Assembly: GCF_026626635.1 (NCBI RefSeq)
Contig: NZ_JAPNKA010000001.1
Span: forward strand, 5,208,001-5,272,000
Source of the DNA: Archangium lansingense
Lineage (GTDB): Bacteria > Myxococcota > Myxococcia > Myxococcales > Myxococcaceae
DNA length: 64,000 nucleotides
Direction: 5' to 3'
Positions 7,686 through 19,881 of the stretch are shown here, piece by piece; position 1 is the first letter of the stretch; each line of letters begins with the position of its first letter. A program made the position numbers and the translations under genes. The notes under the pieces were generated by a model, which did not search any database, was not told the DNA's origin, and saw nothing but the letters and a program-made list of their open reading frames with translations.

Positions 7686-8372
7686 CTACCGGCGGAGCAG
7701 CACGTAGACGGCGCCCGCGCCTCCGTCCTGGGGACGTGCCGTGGCGAACGCCAGCACCGTCTTGCCGATGCTCTTCTGGCCGAGCCACTCCCGGATGCGC
7801 TGCTTGAGGACGGGGAGCTGATCCTGGGAGTTCAAGCCGCGTCCGTGGACGATGAGCACACAGCGCTTATGGGCGCGGCGGCTCTCGGTGAGGAAGCGGT
7901 CCACGGCCCCCTTGGCCTCGGCCTGGGTCATGCCGTGCAGGTCCAGGCGTCCCTGGAGGGAGAAGTCGCCGCGGCGCAGCGAGCGCAGCAGGCGCGCGTC
8001 GATGCCCGGGGCGGCGCCCTCGATGTACTCGTTGGAGTCGGAGACATCGAAGTCACCCTGGCCGGCCACGAGCTCGGCGAGCTCGGCGAGGGCCTCGGCG
8101 TTCTCGTCGATGATTTCGGGGAGGCGGGGGTTGGGAGGGGGAGGCTCGCTGCCGCGGTGGGTGATCTGCTCGACGCCGTCCATGGCGGAGAGGAAGAGGG
8201 ACGTGTCGTCCTCCTCCTGGGAGCGCTTGGACTTGGAGGGCTTGGGGGGCGGGGGAGGCGCCTGGGGCTTCTTGGGCGGCTCGGCCTGCTTCTTCTTGAG
8301 GTCCGCGAGGGCCGACTTGAAGGGGTTGTTGAAGCTTTCGCTCTTCTTCTTGGGGGAGCCGCGATCGCTCAT
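7686..8372 (-). CDS. Smr-domain protein
   Basis: 228 residues. The N-terminal half is charged and low in complexity, with Lys-rich and Pro-rich runs (KKKQAEPPKKP, PPPPPKPSK) that look disordered. The C-terminal 80 residues form a Smr domain with LDLHGMTQAEA, a central VHGRGLNS and a final ARPQDGGAGAVYVLL. Smr domains are found in MutS2 and in stand-alone nucleases that act on DNA or on mRNA in ribosome rescue; which applies here cannot be told. The internal ATG (MSDRGSPKKK) was chosen over an upstream in-frame ATG because the extra 45 residues look non-coding. Confidence 0.85.
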   Translation of the reverse strand: MSDRGSPKKKSESFNNPFKSALADLKKKQAEPPKKPQAPPPPPKPSKSKRSQEEDDTSLFLSAMDGVEQITHRGSEPPPPNPRLPEIIDENAEALAELAELVAGQGDFDVSDSNEYIEGAAPGIDARLLRSLRRGDFSLQGRLDLHGMTQAEAKGAVDRFLTESRRAHKRCVLIVHGRGLNSQDQLPVLKQRIREWLGQKSIGKTVLAFATARPQDGGAGAVYVLLRR

Positions 8373-8450
8373 GGTGGAACTTGTAATGCGACAGGATGGG
8401 CCACGGTTCAACCCGGTTTCTTGGTCCCTGAGGGGGCGAGGGGCCTGCCT

Positions 8451-8469
8451 GGAGGGCTCGGAGCCCTCC
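8451..8469. repeat. perfect hairpin in the gap between the Smr and Uma2 genes
   Basis: GGAGGGCT and AGCCCTCC form an 8-bp stem around a CGG loop. It lies between divergent genes, so it may be an operator or a random GC-rich palindrome; no T-tract follows. Confidence 0.35.
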
Positions 8470-8612
8470 GGTGCGAAAGGTGCTTGCACTTCGCTTCCCG
8501 TGGGCACAACCTGAGAGAAGAGGTGCCTGGAGGTGACTTGAAACGTCAGACCGGGGTGTTATGCCCTCTCCTCATGGAAATGGAGACGGGCGTCGAGGCA
8601 TATAGGGAAGGA

Positions 8613-9185
8613 ATGGGACGGAGACCGGCAACCTACGCGGATCTGGAGGCTCTCCCCGAGCATCTCCTGGGGCAGATCATCGCTGGAGAGTTGTACGCCA
8701 GCCCCCGGCCCGCGGCTCCGCACACGGTCGCGGCCTCCCGGTTGGGTGGCGAACTGATAGGCCCGTTCGACCGGGGGCGGGGAGGTCCTGGCGGGTGGAT
8801 CCTCCTCTATGAACCGGAACTGCATCTGGGTGACGACGTCCTGGTGCCGGATTTTTGCGGCTGGCGGCGTGATCGGATGCCCAGTCCTCCGCGCACCGCG
8901 GCCTTTACGCTCGCGCCGGACTGGGTGTGCGAGGTGCTGTCTCCCTCCACGAGGGCACTGGATCGGGCCGTGAAGCTGCCGGTGTACGCGCGCGAGGGCG
9001 TGCGGCACGTCTGGTTCGTGGACCCGGAGGCGCGCACGCTGGAGGTGCTCCGGCTTGAGGGGGCGCGTTATTCGCTCCTCGTGACGCACTCCGGCCTGGT
9101 TCACGTGCGCGCCGAGCCCTTCGCAGCGATCGAGCTGGAGCTGCCCTTCCTCTGGGGCGAGGAGCAGGGAGGCGGTGCTCGCTGA
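8613..9185 (+). CDS. Uma2 family (DUF820) putative endonuclease
   Basis: 190 residues matching the Uma2/DUF820 family, which has a PD-(D/E)XK nuclease fold and is abundant in cyanobacteria and myxobacteria. Motifs in order are ATYADLEALPEH and the ELYASPRPAAPH block, VPDFCGWRRDR carrying the metal-binding aspartate, the WVCEVLSPSTRALDRAVKL block with its Glu and Lys, and GVRHVWFVDPEARTLEVL. Uma2 proteins are of unsettled function. The chosen ATG gives the standard N-terminus; GGGAAGGA directly before it is close for a ribosome site, and ATGs at 8574 and 8580 are possible. The gene stands alone and converges on the next one. Confidence 0.82.
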   Translation: MGRRPATYADLEALPEHLLGQIIAGELYASPRPAAPHTVAASRLGGELIGPFDRGRGGPGGWILLYEPELHLGDDVLVPDFCGWRRDRMPSPPRTAAFTLAPDWVCEVLSPSTRALDRAVKLPVYAREGVRHVWFVDPEARTLEVLRLEGARYSLLVTHSGLVHVRAEPFAAIELELPFLWGEEQGGGAR

Positions 9186-9192
9186 GCGCGGT

Positions 9193-10020
9193 TCAGTCCT
9201 GGCCGGACAGCCAGGCCTGGATGCGTTCGGCGGAGGCCGGAACCTGTTCCACCCGGCACCAGTCGACCAGGCAGAGCTGGTGCTTCGAGGCGAGCGCCGC
9301 CAGCAGGCGCGCATCCCCCTCGACGGCTGTGTTGACCCCTGTGAGATGGAGACCCAGCACGGAGATCCGCCCCTCCCGCTGGAGACCGTACAGCGCGGGC
9401 CCCGAGGGCAGCCCCACGGCGAAGCTCCCCTCGACCAGTCCGGCCACTCCCCGGAAGGACACGCCGTCGAGCCACTTCGCGGTCTCGCCCATGGCGCCGC
9501 GCAGGTCCGCCAGGGTGAGCGAGGTCCCCTCCAGCGGAGCGGGCATCTCCTTGCGGATGTGGAGCTCATCGAAGCCGGAACTCTTGCGGTGCTCGGTGTA
9601 GATCCGCTCGATGGCCGCGAAGACCGTGGCGATGGTGGGCTGGAGCGAGAGCGTCACGAGCTCGACCTGCCGCCAGTCGTCCTCGCGTAGCTCGAGCACG
9701 AACTTCCCCAGCTTCGTCGAGCCCTCCGCGATGGGCGGAAGCTCGTTCGAGATGGTGGGCAGCGAGTAGAGCAGCTCGCGTGGATCCACCATCTCGTGCT
9801 TCACCTCTCGCAGCTCGAGCCGCAGGGTTCCGGTCTGGAGGAACTCCTGAGCCGTCATGGGGTCGGCGGAGACGACCTCGAAGGAGGACTCGCCGATGTC
9901 CATGGACGTAGCCGCCTCGAAGCTCTGGGGGAGTTGCTCGGCGGGCACCTCCGACTCTCCCATGAGCTGGCCCGTCTCGGCCTCGATGAATCGGACTCGG
10001 ATGCTGGAATGCTCTGGCAT
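9193..10020 (-). CDS. conserved hypothetical protein
   Basis: 275 residues, soluble, no signal peptide or membrane segment. I do not recognise the family. The N-terminal third has beta-rich sequence with alternating hydrophobics (SIRVRFIEAETGQLMG, LRLELREVKHE). The middle is helical with IATVFAAIERIYTEH, and the C-terminal part contains a Gly-rich stretch (FRGVAGLVEGSFAVGLPSG) and VLGLHLTGVNTAVEGDARLLA. Composition fits the surrounding genes, so it is probably a resident gene. It is monocistronic and its stop lies 8 bases from the end of the convergent Uma2 gene. The region between its start and metL (10021-10410) holds no gene that I can support. Confidence 0.7.
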   Translation of the reverse strand: MPEHSSIRVRFIEAETGQLMGESEVPAEQLPQSFEAATSMDIGESSFEVVSADPMTAQEFLQTGTLRLELREVKHEMVDPRELLYSLPTISNELPPIAEGSTKLGKFVLELREDDWRQVELVTLSLQPTIATVFAAIERIYTEHRKSSGFDELHIRKEMPAPLEGTSLTLADLRGAMGETAKWLDGVSFRGVAGLVEGSFAVGLPSGPALYGLQREGRISVLGLHLTGVNTAVEGDARLLAALASKHQLCLVDWCRVEQVPASAERIQAWLSGQD

Positions 10021-10274
10021 CGGGACAGCGTAGCCGCTGACACGCCTCCGCCACGCTCCAGCGATGTCATTGATTCAAAAGTAACCAGGCTCAGGGTTGA
10101 CAGCGTGGCGCACTGCCTGTATCTCCACGGCATTCGTCTGGAGATTCTCGTGTCCTGTCCTGTGACCCGAATGCCGATGTCCATGGAGGCCATGCTCATG
10201 CGTGGCCCGGGCATGCGCGCGTTCGCGGGAGGACTGGACTCCAGCCGTTTCTAGCTGACCTCTCCCCCTGAAGA

Positions 10275-10315
10275 GCCGCGGGTGCCCGGGTTTCCCACCT
10301 GACACCGCCCGCGGC
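10275..10315 (+). promoter_or_regulatory. possible leader hairpin upstream of metL
   Basis: Perfect 8-bp inverted repeat GCCGCGGG/CCCGCGGC with a 25-base loop, about 95 bases before the metL start codon. It does not match any SAM, SAH or T-box consensus that I can recognise. It could be a transcript leader structure or a chance GC palindrome. Confidence 0.3.
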
Positions 10316-10410
10316 ACGGCTGCGTTCCGAGCTTCGCTCCGACGTCTGCCTTTCGTTCCGCCGTGGGCTCGCGGTTCCTCGCCCTACGCAGTTCCGAAAG
10401 GAAGACATCC

Positions 10411-12930
10411 GTGAGCAGCAATTCCTCGCACCGCGCCGAGAGTGGTGACTGGTGTGTCTATAAATTCGGTGGTTCCTCGGTCGGCACGCCCGGACGGTTG
10501 CCGCGCGTCCTCTCTCTCATCTCCGAGGCTCGAGGTCCGCTCGCGGTCGTGGTGTCCGCGCTCGGCGATACCACGGACTGGCTCATCTCCGCGGCCAATG
10601 CCGCCGCCAGGGGAGACGCGGCGGGCAGCAGCGCGGAGCTGACGCGGGTTCGGAGCCTCGCCAAGACCATCGCGAGCACGGTCCTCGAGGGCGCCGTCCT
10701 CACCGCGCACGAGAAGACGGTGGAGCAGCTCCTGGCCCCCATCGAGCGGCTACTCACGGGCGTGGAGCTGACCCGGGAGTGCACGCCGGCCACGCTCGAC
10801 GAGGTGCTGTCCGTCGGAGAGCGCATCTCCTCCGAGCTGGTCGCGCGGGCCCTGACGGCCCGGGGCATTCCGGCCCTCGCGGTGGACGCGCGCACCTTCC
10901 TCGTCACCGACGAGACGGCGGGCTCGGCCCGGGTCGACATCGAGGCGAGCCGCGCCCGACTTACGCCGCTCATCCCCGGATGGGCAGGCAAGGTCCCTGT
11001 CATCACCGGCTTCATCGCCCGCTCGCACCAGGGGCGCACCACCACGCTGGGCCGCAATGGCTCCGACTACACCGCCACGCTGCTCTCGTGGCTGCTCGGG
11101 GCTCGGCAGGTGACGGTGTGGACGGACGTGCCCGGCGTCATGACGGCGGACCCGGCCCTGGTGAGTGACGCCTACCCCGTGCCGCGCATGACCTACGCGG
11201 AGGCCCTCGAGCTGGCCCACTTCGGCACCCGCATGTTCCACCCGCGCACGATGATTCCGCTGCTCGAGAGCGGGGCTGCGCTGCACATCCGCGGCACCAC
11301 CGAGCCGGACGCGCCGGGCACGCGCATCGACGCGGAGGGCAACCCGGATCCCCACCGGCCCACCAGTGTCACGAGCCTGGAGCGCCTGGCGCTGCTCCAC
11401 GTCGAGTCGCTGCGTCCCACGCTCAGCGAGCCGCTCGGGCCTCGCGTGTTGCAGGCGCTCGAGGCGGCCCGCATCACCGTCTGGGGAGGTACCCTGTCCG
11501 CGCTGGCGCCCTCCATCTCCCTGGTGGTGCGCCAGGAGGAGGCGCAGCGGGCGCACGCCGTGCTCGAGGCCGCGCTGCGAGGAGAGTGCGAGCGGCGGGA
11601 GGTGCGCGTTCCTCCGCCCCATGCGCCGGTGACGCTGGTCACCCTGGTGGCCGAGTCCATGGGCCACCGGCCGAACGTGGCGGGCCGGTTCTTCCACGCA
11701 CTCGGGAACGTGGGCGTCAACGTGCGAGCCATCCTGCAAGGGGCTAGCTCGCGCAGCGTGTCGTGCGCCGTGGATGCCGAGGACACGGCCGTAGCGGTGC
11801 GCACCGTGCACAGCGCCTTCAACCTGAATGAGACGGAGATCAACGTCCTCCTGGTGGGGAAGGGGACGGTGGGGGGGCGGTTGCTCGCCCAGCTCGAGGA
11901 GAACGCGAAGACGCTCCGAGCCAGGCACGGGATATCTCTGCGGCTGGTGGCCCTGGTGGACAGCCGCCGCGCGCTCTTCGAGCCCCGGGGCGTGCCTCCC
12001 GCCGAGGCCCACGCGAGGCTCGCGGAAGTCTCCCCGAGCACCGTGTCTCCTCCGGACGTGCGGCCGCTGCTTGATCGGCTGTCGCGCCTGTCCGTGCCGG
12101 TGCTGGTGGACTGCACCGCGGCGGACGGAATGGAGACGCTCTACGCGGAGGCCATCCGCCGGGGTATCCACGTGGTGGGGGCCAACAAGAAGCCGCTCGC
12201 GCGTCCCTGGAAGGAGTACGAGGGCCTGCACTCGCTCACCCGCGCGCACTTCCGCACCTGGCACTACGAGACCACCGTGGGCGCGAGTCTCCCGGTCATC
12301 GAGACGCTGAAGAACCTGGTGCGCACGGGGGACCGGGTGGAGCGCATCGAGGGGTGCTTCTCCGGCTCGCTCGGTGCCATCTGCCATGCGCTGATGAAGG
12401 GCTTGCCCCTCTCGCAGGCGGTGCGGACGGCCCGGGCGAACGGCTACACCGAGCCCCATCCGCGTGATGACCTGTCGGGCCTGGACGTGGCGCGCAAGGC
12501 CCTCATCCTCGCCCGAGAGCTGGGACTGGAGCTCGAGCTGGAGGACGTGGCCGTGGAGCCGCTCGTCCCGCCTGAGCACCTCCGGGAGGAGGACCCGGAG
12601 ACCTTCCTGCGCACCCTGGGCTCGCTGGACGCGGAGGTGAGCGCTCAGGTGGCCCGTTACCGCGAGGCGGGTAGGAGCCTGCGCTACCTCGCCCAGATAC
12701 TCCCCAACGCCCCTGGGGGGCCTCGCGTCAAGGTGGGTCCGGTGGCGGTGGACGCGTCGCATCCGGCCACCGGGTTGAAAGGTGCGGAGGCAATGGTGTC
12801 ATTCTTCACCGAGCGCTACCGCGAGTTCCCCCTCATCGTCCGTGGCGCTGGCGCAGGCGGTGATGTCACAGCCGCCGGTGTGTTGGCCGACATCCTGCGT
12901 CTTGCCCAGAACGTTCGTGGAAGGAGATGA
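10411..12930 (+). CDS. metL: bifunctional aspartate kinase / homoserine dehydrogenase
   Basis: Carries the first and third steps from aspartate to homoserine. The 839-residue product has an aspartokinase domain with VYKFGGSSVG, VVVSALGDTTDWL, GRNGSDYTATLL and the TDVPGVMTADPAL block in residues 1-300, two ACT-type regulatory segments in the middle, and a homoserine dehydrogenase domain from about residue 475 (INVLLVGKGTVGGRLL, GANKKPLARPW, YETTVGASLPV, RDDLSGLDVARKA). Length and order match ThrA/MetL of enterobacteria. The GTG start has AAAGGAAG upstream and gives the KFGGSSV motif at the usual distance. The stop overlaps the start region of metI. Linkage to two trans-sulfuration genes favours the MetL role, feeding methionine; the ThrA role is possible. 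Confidence 0.92.
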   Translation: MSSNSSHRAESGDWCVYKFGGSSVGTPGRLPRVLSLISEARGPLAVVVSALGDTTDWLISAANAAARGDAAGSSAELTRVRSLAKTIASTVLEGAVLTAHEKTVEQLLAPIERLLTGVELTRECTPATLDEVLSVGERISSELVARALTARGIPALAVDARTFLVTDETAGSARVDIEASRARLTPLIPGWAGKVPVITGFIARSHQGRTTTLGRNGSDYTATLLSWLLGARQVTVWTDVPGVMTADPALVSDAYPVPRMTYAEALELAHFGTRMFHPRTMIPLLESGAALHIRGTTEPDAPGTRIDAEGNPDPHRPTSVTSLERLALLHVESLRPTLSEPLGPRVLQALEAARITVWGGTLSALAPSISLVVRQEEAQRAHAVLEAALRGECERREVRVPPPHAPVTLVTLVAESMGHRPNVAGRFFHALGNVGVNVRAILQGASSRSVSCAVDAEDTAVAVRTVHSAFNLNETEINVLLVGKGTVGGRLLAQLEENAKTLRARHGISLRLVALVDSRRALFEPRGVPPAEAHARLAEVSPSTVSPPDVRPLLDRLSRLSVPVLVDCTAADGMETLYAEAIRRGIHVVGANKKPLARPWKEYEGLHSLTRAHFRTWHYETTVGASLPVIETLKNLVRTGDRVERIEGCFSGSLGAICHALMKGLPLSQAVRTARANGYTEPHPRDDLSGLDVARKALILARELGLELELEDVAVEPLVPPEHLREEDPETFLRTLGSLDAEVSAQVARYREAGRSLRYLAQILPNAPGGPRVKVGPVAVDASHPATGLKGAEAMVSFFTERYREFPLIVRGAGAGGDVTAAGVLADILRLAQNVRGRR

Positions 12931-12932
12931 AC

Positions 12933-14096
12933 ATGAAGCTCGAAAGCCTGCTGGCACAGATTGGTTCCGTTTCCGATGACGTGACGGGCGCGGTCAGCTT
13001 TCCCGTCCACCACGCCACCGCCTTCCGGCATCCGCGCCTGGGGCAGAGCACGGGGTTTGACTACGCGCGGACGAAGAGCCCCACGCGGGCTGTTCTGGAG
13101 GAGGCCATCGCCCGGCTCGAGTCGGGGGACGCCGGCTTCGCCTGTAGCTCGGGCATGGCGGCGCTCCAGCTCGTCTTCTCCCTGTTCGGCCAGGGCTCGC
13201 ACCTGCTCGTCTCGCTGGACCTCTATGGAGGCACGTACCGGTTGCTGGAGAAGGTGCTCTCCCGCTACGGCATCTCCGCGACCTACGTGGACACCAATGA
13301 CCTGGACGCGCTCGAGGCGGCCCTCCGGCCCGGCGTGACGAAGGGGGTGCTGCTGGAGACGCCCACCAACCCGTTGATGAAGATCACCGACATCGAGAAG
13401 GTGTGCCGCTGGGCCCGGGCCCGCGAGCTGATCTCCATCGTGGACAACACGCTGATGACGCCGTTCTTCCAGCGTCCCATCGAGCTGGGCGCGGACATCG
13501 TCGTGCACAGCGCCTCCAAGTACCTGGGCGGTCACAACGACGTGCTGGCGGGCCTCGTGGTGACGCGGGTCAAGGCGCTGTCCGAGCAGGTGGCGTTCCT
13601 GCACAACTCCATCGGGGCGGTGCTGGGGCCGCAGGACAGCTGGCTGCTCATGCGCGGGATGAAGACGCTGGCGCTGAGGATGGAGCGCCATCAGGACAAC
13701 GCGCTGCGCATCGCCTCCTGGCTGGCGACGCATCCGCTCATCGAGCAGGTCTTCCACCCGGGCCTGGAGAACCATCCGGGCTACGCCCTCCAGAAGCGGC
13801 AGGCCTCGGGGAACACGGGCATCTTCTCCTTCAAGCTGAAGGACGCCCGCCTCGTCGAGCCCGTGCTGCGCCACGTTCGGTTGATCGCCTTCGCGGAGAG
13901 CCTCGGTGGGGTGGAGTCGCTGATGACGTATCCCTCGGTGCAGACGCATGCGGACATCCCGGAGGAGATTCGCCGCCGGGTGGGCGTGGACGAGCGGCTG
14001 CTCCGGTACTCGGTGGGCATCGAGCACGTGGACGATCTCATTTCAGACCTGTGGCAGGCCTTCGATGCCGCCCGTAGAGAGGTTCAAGAGTCATGA
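12933..14096 (+). CDS. metI: cystathionine gamma-synthase / O-acylhomoserine sulfhydrylase (MetI type)
   Basis: A 387-residue PLP enzyme of the Cys/Met metabolism family, forming cystathionine (or homocysteine) from activated homoserine. Motifs are TGFDYARTKSPTR near residue 45, FACSSGMAALQ, DLYGGTYRLLEK, ETPTNPLMKITD, VDNTLMTPFFQRP and HSASKYLGGHNDV with the PLP lysine. From its first residues (LAQIGSVSDDVTGAVSFP) it resembles Bacillus MetI rather than enterobacterial MetB. The ATG at 12933 is preferred because AAGGAG lies six bases before it; an ATG at 12927 overlaps the metL stop. It is cotranscribed with metL, and its stop overlaps the metC start (ATGA). Confidence 0.9.
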   Translation: MKLESLLAQIGSVSDDVTGAVSFPVHHATAFRHPRLGQSTGFDYARTKSPTRAVLEEAIARLESGDAGFACSSGMAALQLVFSLFGQGSHLLVSLDLYGGTYRLLEKVLSRYGISATYVDTNDLDALEAALRPGVTKGVLLETPTNPLMKITDIEKVCRWARARELISIVDNTLMTPFFQRPIELGADIVVHSASKYLGGHNDVLAGLVVTRVKALSEQVAFLHNSIGAVLGPQDSWLLMRGMKTLALRMERHQDNALRIASWLATHPLIEQVFHPGLENHPGYALQKRQASGNTGIFSFKLKDARLVEPVLRHVRLIAFAESLGGVESLMTYPSVQTHADIPEEIRRRVGVDERLLRYSVGIEHVDDLISDLWQAFDAARREVQES

Positions 14097-15274
14097 TTCA
14101 TCCCAAGGAGAGTCGCTGTACCGGCCCCAGCCGGAAGCTGGCGACCCGGGTGGTTCGCTCGGCCTCGGGGACGGATGCGCGCACCGGCGCCTCCAGCGTT
14201 CCCATCTACCAGGCCTCCACCTTCCACCACGCCTCGCTCGAGAACCCCCCGGAGTACGACTACACGCGCTCGGGGAACCCGACCCGCCAGGCGCTCGAGG
14301 ACACCATCGCCCAGCTCGAGGGCGGGGCCCGGGGCTTCGCCTTCTCCTCGGGGATGGCGGCGATCTCCACCGCCTTCATGTTGTTGTCCAACGGGGACCA
14401 CGTCATCTGCTCCGAGGACGTGTACGGAGGCACGTATCGCCTGCTGACGACGATCCTCGGCCGGATGGGCATCGAGACGACCTTCGTCGATGCGACGGAC
14501 CTGGGCAGGCTCGAGGCCGCGCGCAGGCCGAACACCCGGGCGGTGTTCCTGGAGACGCCGTCCAACCCGACCCTGAAGATCACCGACATCGCCGCGGTGG
14601 CGGAGTGGGCCAAGAAGCACGGCCTGCTGACCATGCTGGACAACACCTTCATGACGCCCTGCCTCCAGCGACCCATTGAGCTGGGCATCGACATCGTGGT
14701 GCACAGCGCGACCAAGTTCCTCGGGGGCCACAGCGACGTGCTGGCCGGACTGGCGGTGGTGTCCAACGAGAAGCTGGGCCACAAGCTCAAGCACCTGCAG
14801 AACGCCCTGGGCAGCGTGCTGGGAGTCCAGGACTCCTGGTTGCTGATGCGCGGGATGAAGACGCTCCTGGCCCGCATGGAGTGCTCCGAGCGCAGCGCGC
14901 GGCGGTTGGCGGACTGGCTGACCCGACAGTCCTCGGTGACGCGGGTGTACTACCCCGGGCTGCCGGACCATCCCGGGCGTGCCATCCACGAGCGGCAGTC
15001 CCAGGGGTACGGGGCCATCGTGTCCTTCGATGTCGGCTCGGGAGAACGTGCGCGGCGGGTGCTCGAGCACGTCACCCTTCCCCTGGTGGCGGTCAGCCTG
15101 GGCGCGGTGGAGAGCATCCTGTCCTACCCGGCCATGATGTCGCACGCGGCCATGCCCCGGGAGATCCGGCTCCAGCGGGGCATCGGCGATGGGCTGCTTC
15201 GCTACTCCGTCGGCCTGGAGGCGCTCGAGGACATCCTCGGGGACCTCGAACAGGCGCTCAAGGCAACGCGCTGA
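14093..15274 (+). CDS. metC: cystathionine beta-lyase (MetC type)
   Basis: 393-residue PLP enzyme expected to split cystathionine to homocysteine, pyruvate and ammonia. It shares the fold with the preceding gene but is clearly a separate subfamily: ASSVPIYQASTFHHASLE, YDYTRSGNPTRQALEDT, FSSGMAAISTAFMLL, EDVYGGTYRLL, LDNTFMTPCLQRP and HSATKFLGGHSDVLAGLA with the PLP lysine, ending in LGAVESILSYPAMMSHAAMP. These blocks match Bacillus MetC closely. Its start overlaps the metI stop, so the pair is translationally coupled as in the metIC operon of Bacillus. Related enzymes include methionine gamma-lyase, so the exact activity is an inference from the pairing. Confidence 0.88.
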   Translation: MIHPKESRCTGPSRKLATRVVRSASGTDARTGASSVPIYQASTFHHASLENPPEYDYTRSGNPTRQALEDTIAQLEGGARGFAFSSGMAAISTAFMLLSNGDHVICSEDVYGGTYRLLTTILGRMGIETTFVDATDLGRLEAARRPNTRAVFLETPSNPTLKITDIAAVAEWAKKHGLLTMLDNTFMTPCLQRPIELGIDIVVHSATKFLGGHSDVLAGLAVVSNEKLGHKLKHLQNALGSVLGVQDSWLLMRGMKTLLARMECSERSARRLADWLTRQSSVTRVYYPGLPDHPGRAIHERQSQGYGAIVSFDVGSGERARRVLEHVTLPLVAVSLGAVESILSYPAMMSHAAMPREIRLQRGIGDGLLRYSVGLEALEDILGDLEQALKATR

Positions 15275-15308
15275 GGCCAGCAACACACGCCGCGTGTCCA
15301 TCAGCAAC

Positions 15309-18383
<3,075 letters not shown>

Positions 18384-18388
18384 ATGGG

Positions 18389-19027
18389 CTACGCCCCTCC
18401 TCCCTCGTCGCTGACGACCCCCGCGCGGCGTCCCAGCTCCAGCAGCCGCTCCTTGAGGAGCTGAAAGCGCTTGCGCAGCCGCGCCGCCTCACGCTTGAGC
18501 TCGGGCTCGCCCAGTGGCTGGCCGCTGTCATTCAGGACGCGGGCGAGCTCATTCCACGCCAGTCCCCGATCGACCCGCAGGATGAGCAGCGCTTGATCCT
18601 CGGAGGGGAGGGATTCCCGCAGGCCGGCGAAGCGCGCCTGCCGCTCCGAGCGCAGATAGGACACCGTCTCGCTGCGAATCCGCGCGACGAGCGCCGACCG
18701 GGCCGAGTCCTCCGGAAGTGGCTGCTGTCGCAGCTCGCGGCGCCGAAGGTCCCGGCGATAGTTGAGTGAGGCGTGGCGTGCGAGCGTATAGACCCAGGTG
18801 CGGAACGAGCTGTCCCCCTGGAAGGTCGGCAGCGCACGCCAGAGACGCTCGCTGAAGCACGAGAAGACCTCCGCCGCGTCCTCCTCGTCGCGGTGGAACG
18901 CGTGCAGGAAACCGAAGATCTCCGCGCCATAGCCGCGGATCGCCCGTGTCGCGGCTCCCTCATGGTCCCCGCTCGCGAGGAGATGACGAATCTCCCGCTC
19001 CAGCTCCTCTCGCTCCTCACCAGGCAT
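18389..19027 (-). CDS. ECF-type RNA polymerase sigma factor
   Basis: 212 residues. Region 2 is recognisable as IFGFLHAFHRDEEDAAEVFSCF and TFQGDSSFRTWVYTLARHA, with the RTWVYTLARH core that binds polymerase. The region 4 part (SLPSEDQALLILRVDRGLAWN, then LKREAARLRKRFQ) has the helix-turn-helix, interrupted by a short extra loop (VLNDSGQPLGEP). No anti-sigma gene is next to it; the downstream partner is a large Ser/Thr kinase, an arrangement in which the kinase may control the sigma factor directly. A divergent lipoprotein gene starts 280 bases away, but I could not identify a promoter for either. Confidence 0.88.
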   Translation of the reverse strand: MPGEEREELEREIRHLLASGDHEGAATRAIRGYGAEIFGFLHAFHRDEEDAAEVFSCFSERLWRALPTFQGDSSFRTWVYTLARHASLNYRRDLRRRELRQQPLPEDSARSALVARIRSETVSYLRSERQARFAGLRESLPSEDQALLILRVDRGLAWNELARVLNDSGQPLGEPELKREAARLRKRFQLLKERLLELGRRAGVVSDEGGGA

Positions 19028-19309
19028 GCTCCGACCTCATCTCCTGCACGCGCCCACCACGCGCCCGCATACCTTCGCCCTCGGAGCCCCCAGACAGCCA
19101 GAAGCCGCGGCTTTTGGGAAGAAGACGGTTCTCTCTGGGCTGCTCTCAGATTCTCAGAGCGCGCTCAGTTGCGCGATTCATCGCTCGCTTTTTCACATCC
19201 GCGAGCACGGGTGCCTATCCGCATGAGTGGGAACGGCGAGGGCTCGTCGAGCCGAGCCGCTGATCCACTCAGCGACAGTGACACACGAATGTTCTCGAAA
19301 GGGTGTGCA

Positions 19310-19879
19310 ATGAAGAAGCAGGCAATGTGGGTGGTGGCTGCTCTGTCGGTGCTCGCGTCTGGCTGCGGTGTGGAGCAGCCGGTGGATGCGGAGGCTGACC
19401 AGCTCAAGGAGCAGGCCTACGCGGACGTGAGCTTCCAGGCCACGGTCCAGTGGCTGGAGGGCAAGAAGGGCATCCCCGTGGATTTGTCCCAGGGCGTCCT
19501 GGAGCACAGGGAGGGCGCCACCCGCCTCAACTTCGCGCTGCCGAGCGAGGAGGTTTCCCAACTGGCCTTCGAGCTCCGCGCGGATGGCTCGACGCGCGTC
19601 TACACCAACGAGCGCGTGACGGAGGACGCGGCGCAGGATGTCGCGGCGCAGGCGGCTTGTGGCACCTATCGGAGCTCGGACAGCTGCACCACGGGGCCCT
19701 ATGTCGCTGATGCCCAAGGCTGCGCGGCCGGGCCCGGCCAGCCCAGGACTCCGCTGTACATCTACTACGACTACGCGCGCGACTGGTTCCAGTCTGGCCG
19801 CAGGGTGACGCAAATGGGGTCGTGGAAGAACTGCAGCTGGATGGCGCAGTCCACCACCTGTAACAACACCTGCAGCTGA
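19310..19879 (+). CDS. small secreted lipoprotein of unknown function
   Basis: 189 residues with a lipoprotein signal peptide (MKKQAMWVVAALSVLASGC, lipobox LASGC). The mature part is acidic at first, then contains a Cys-rich C-terminus with eight cysteines in the last 75 residues (ACGTYRSSDSCTTG, NCSWMAQSTTCNNTCS), probably disulfide-bonded in the periplasm or outside. I do not recognise a family. The internal ATG was chosen because it begins the signal peptide and has GAAAGGG upstream; the longer open frame runs back through the divergent promoter region. A strong hairpin follows the stop. Confidence 0.75.
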   Translation: MKKQAMWVVAALSVLASGCGVEQPVDAEADQLKEQAYADVSFQATVQWLEGKKGIPVDLSQGVLEHREGATRLNFALPSEEVSQLAFELRADGSTRVYTNERVTEDAAQDVAAQAACGTYRSSDSCTTGPYVADAQGCAAGPGQPRTPLYIYYDYARDWFQSGRRVTQMGSWKNCSWMAQSTTCNNTCS

Positions 19880-19881
19880 GC

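Noticed and set aside
6546..8570. Long plus-strand frame running through pyrD, the deaminase gene and the Smr gene
   Set aside because: Only its last 191 codons (Uma2) look real; the rest is antisense to three clearly coding genes.
10021..10410. SAM or SAH riboswitch before metL
   Set aside because: No consensus of any class that I know; only a simple hairpin is present.
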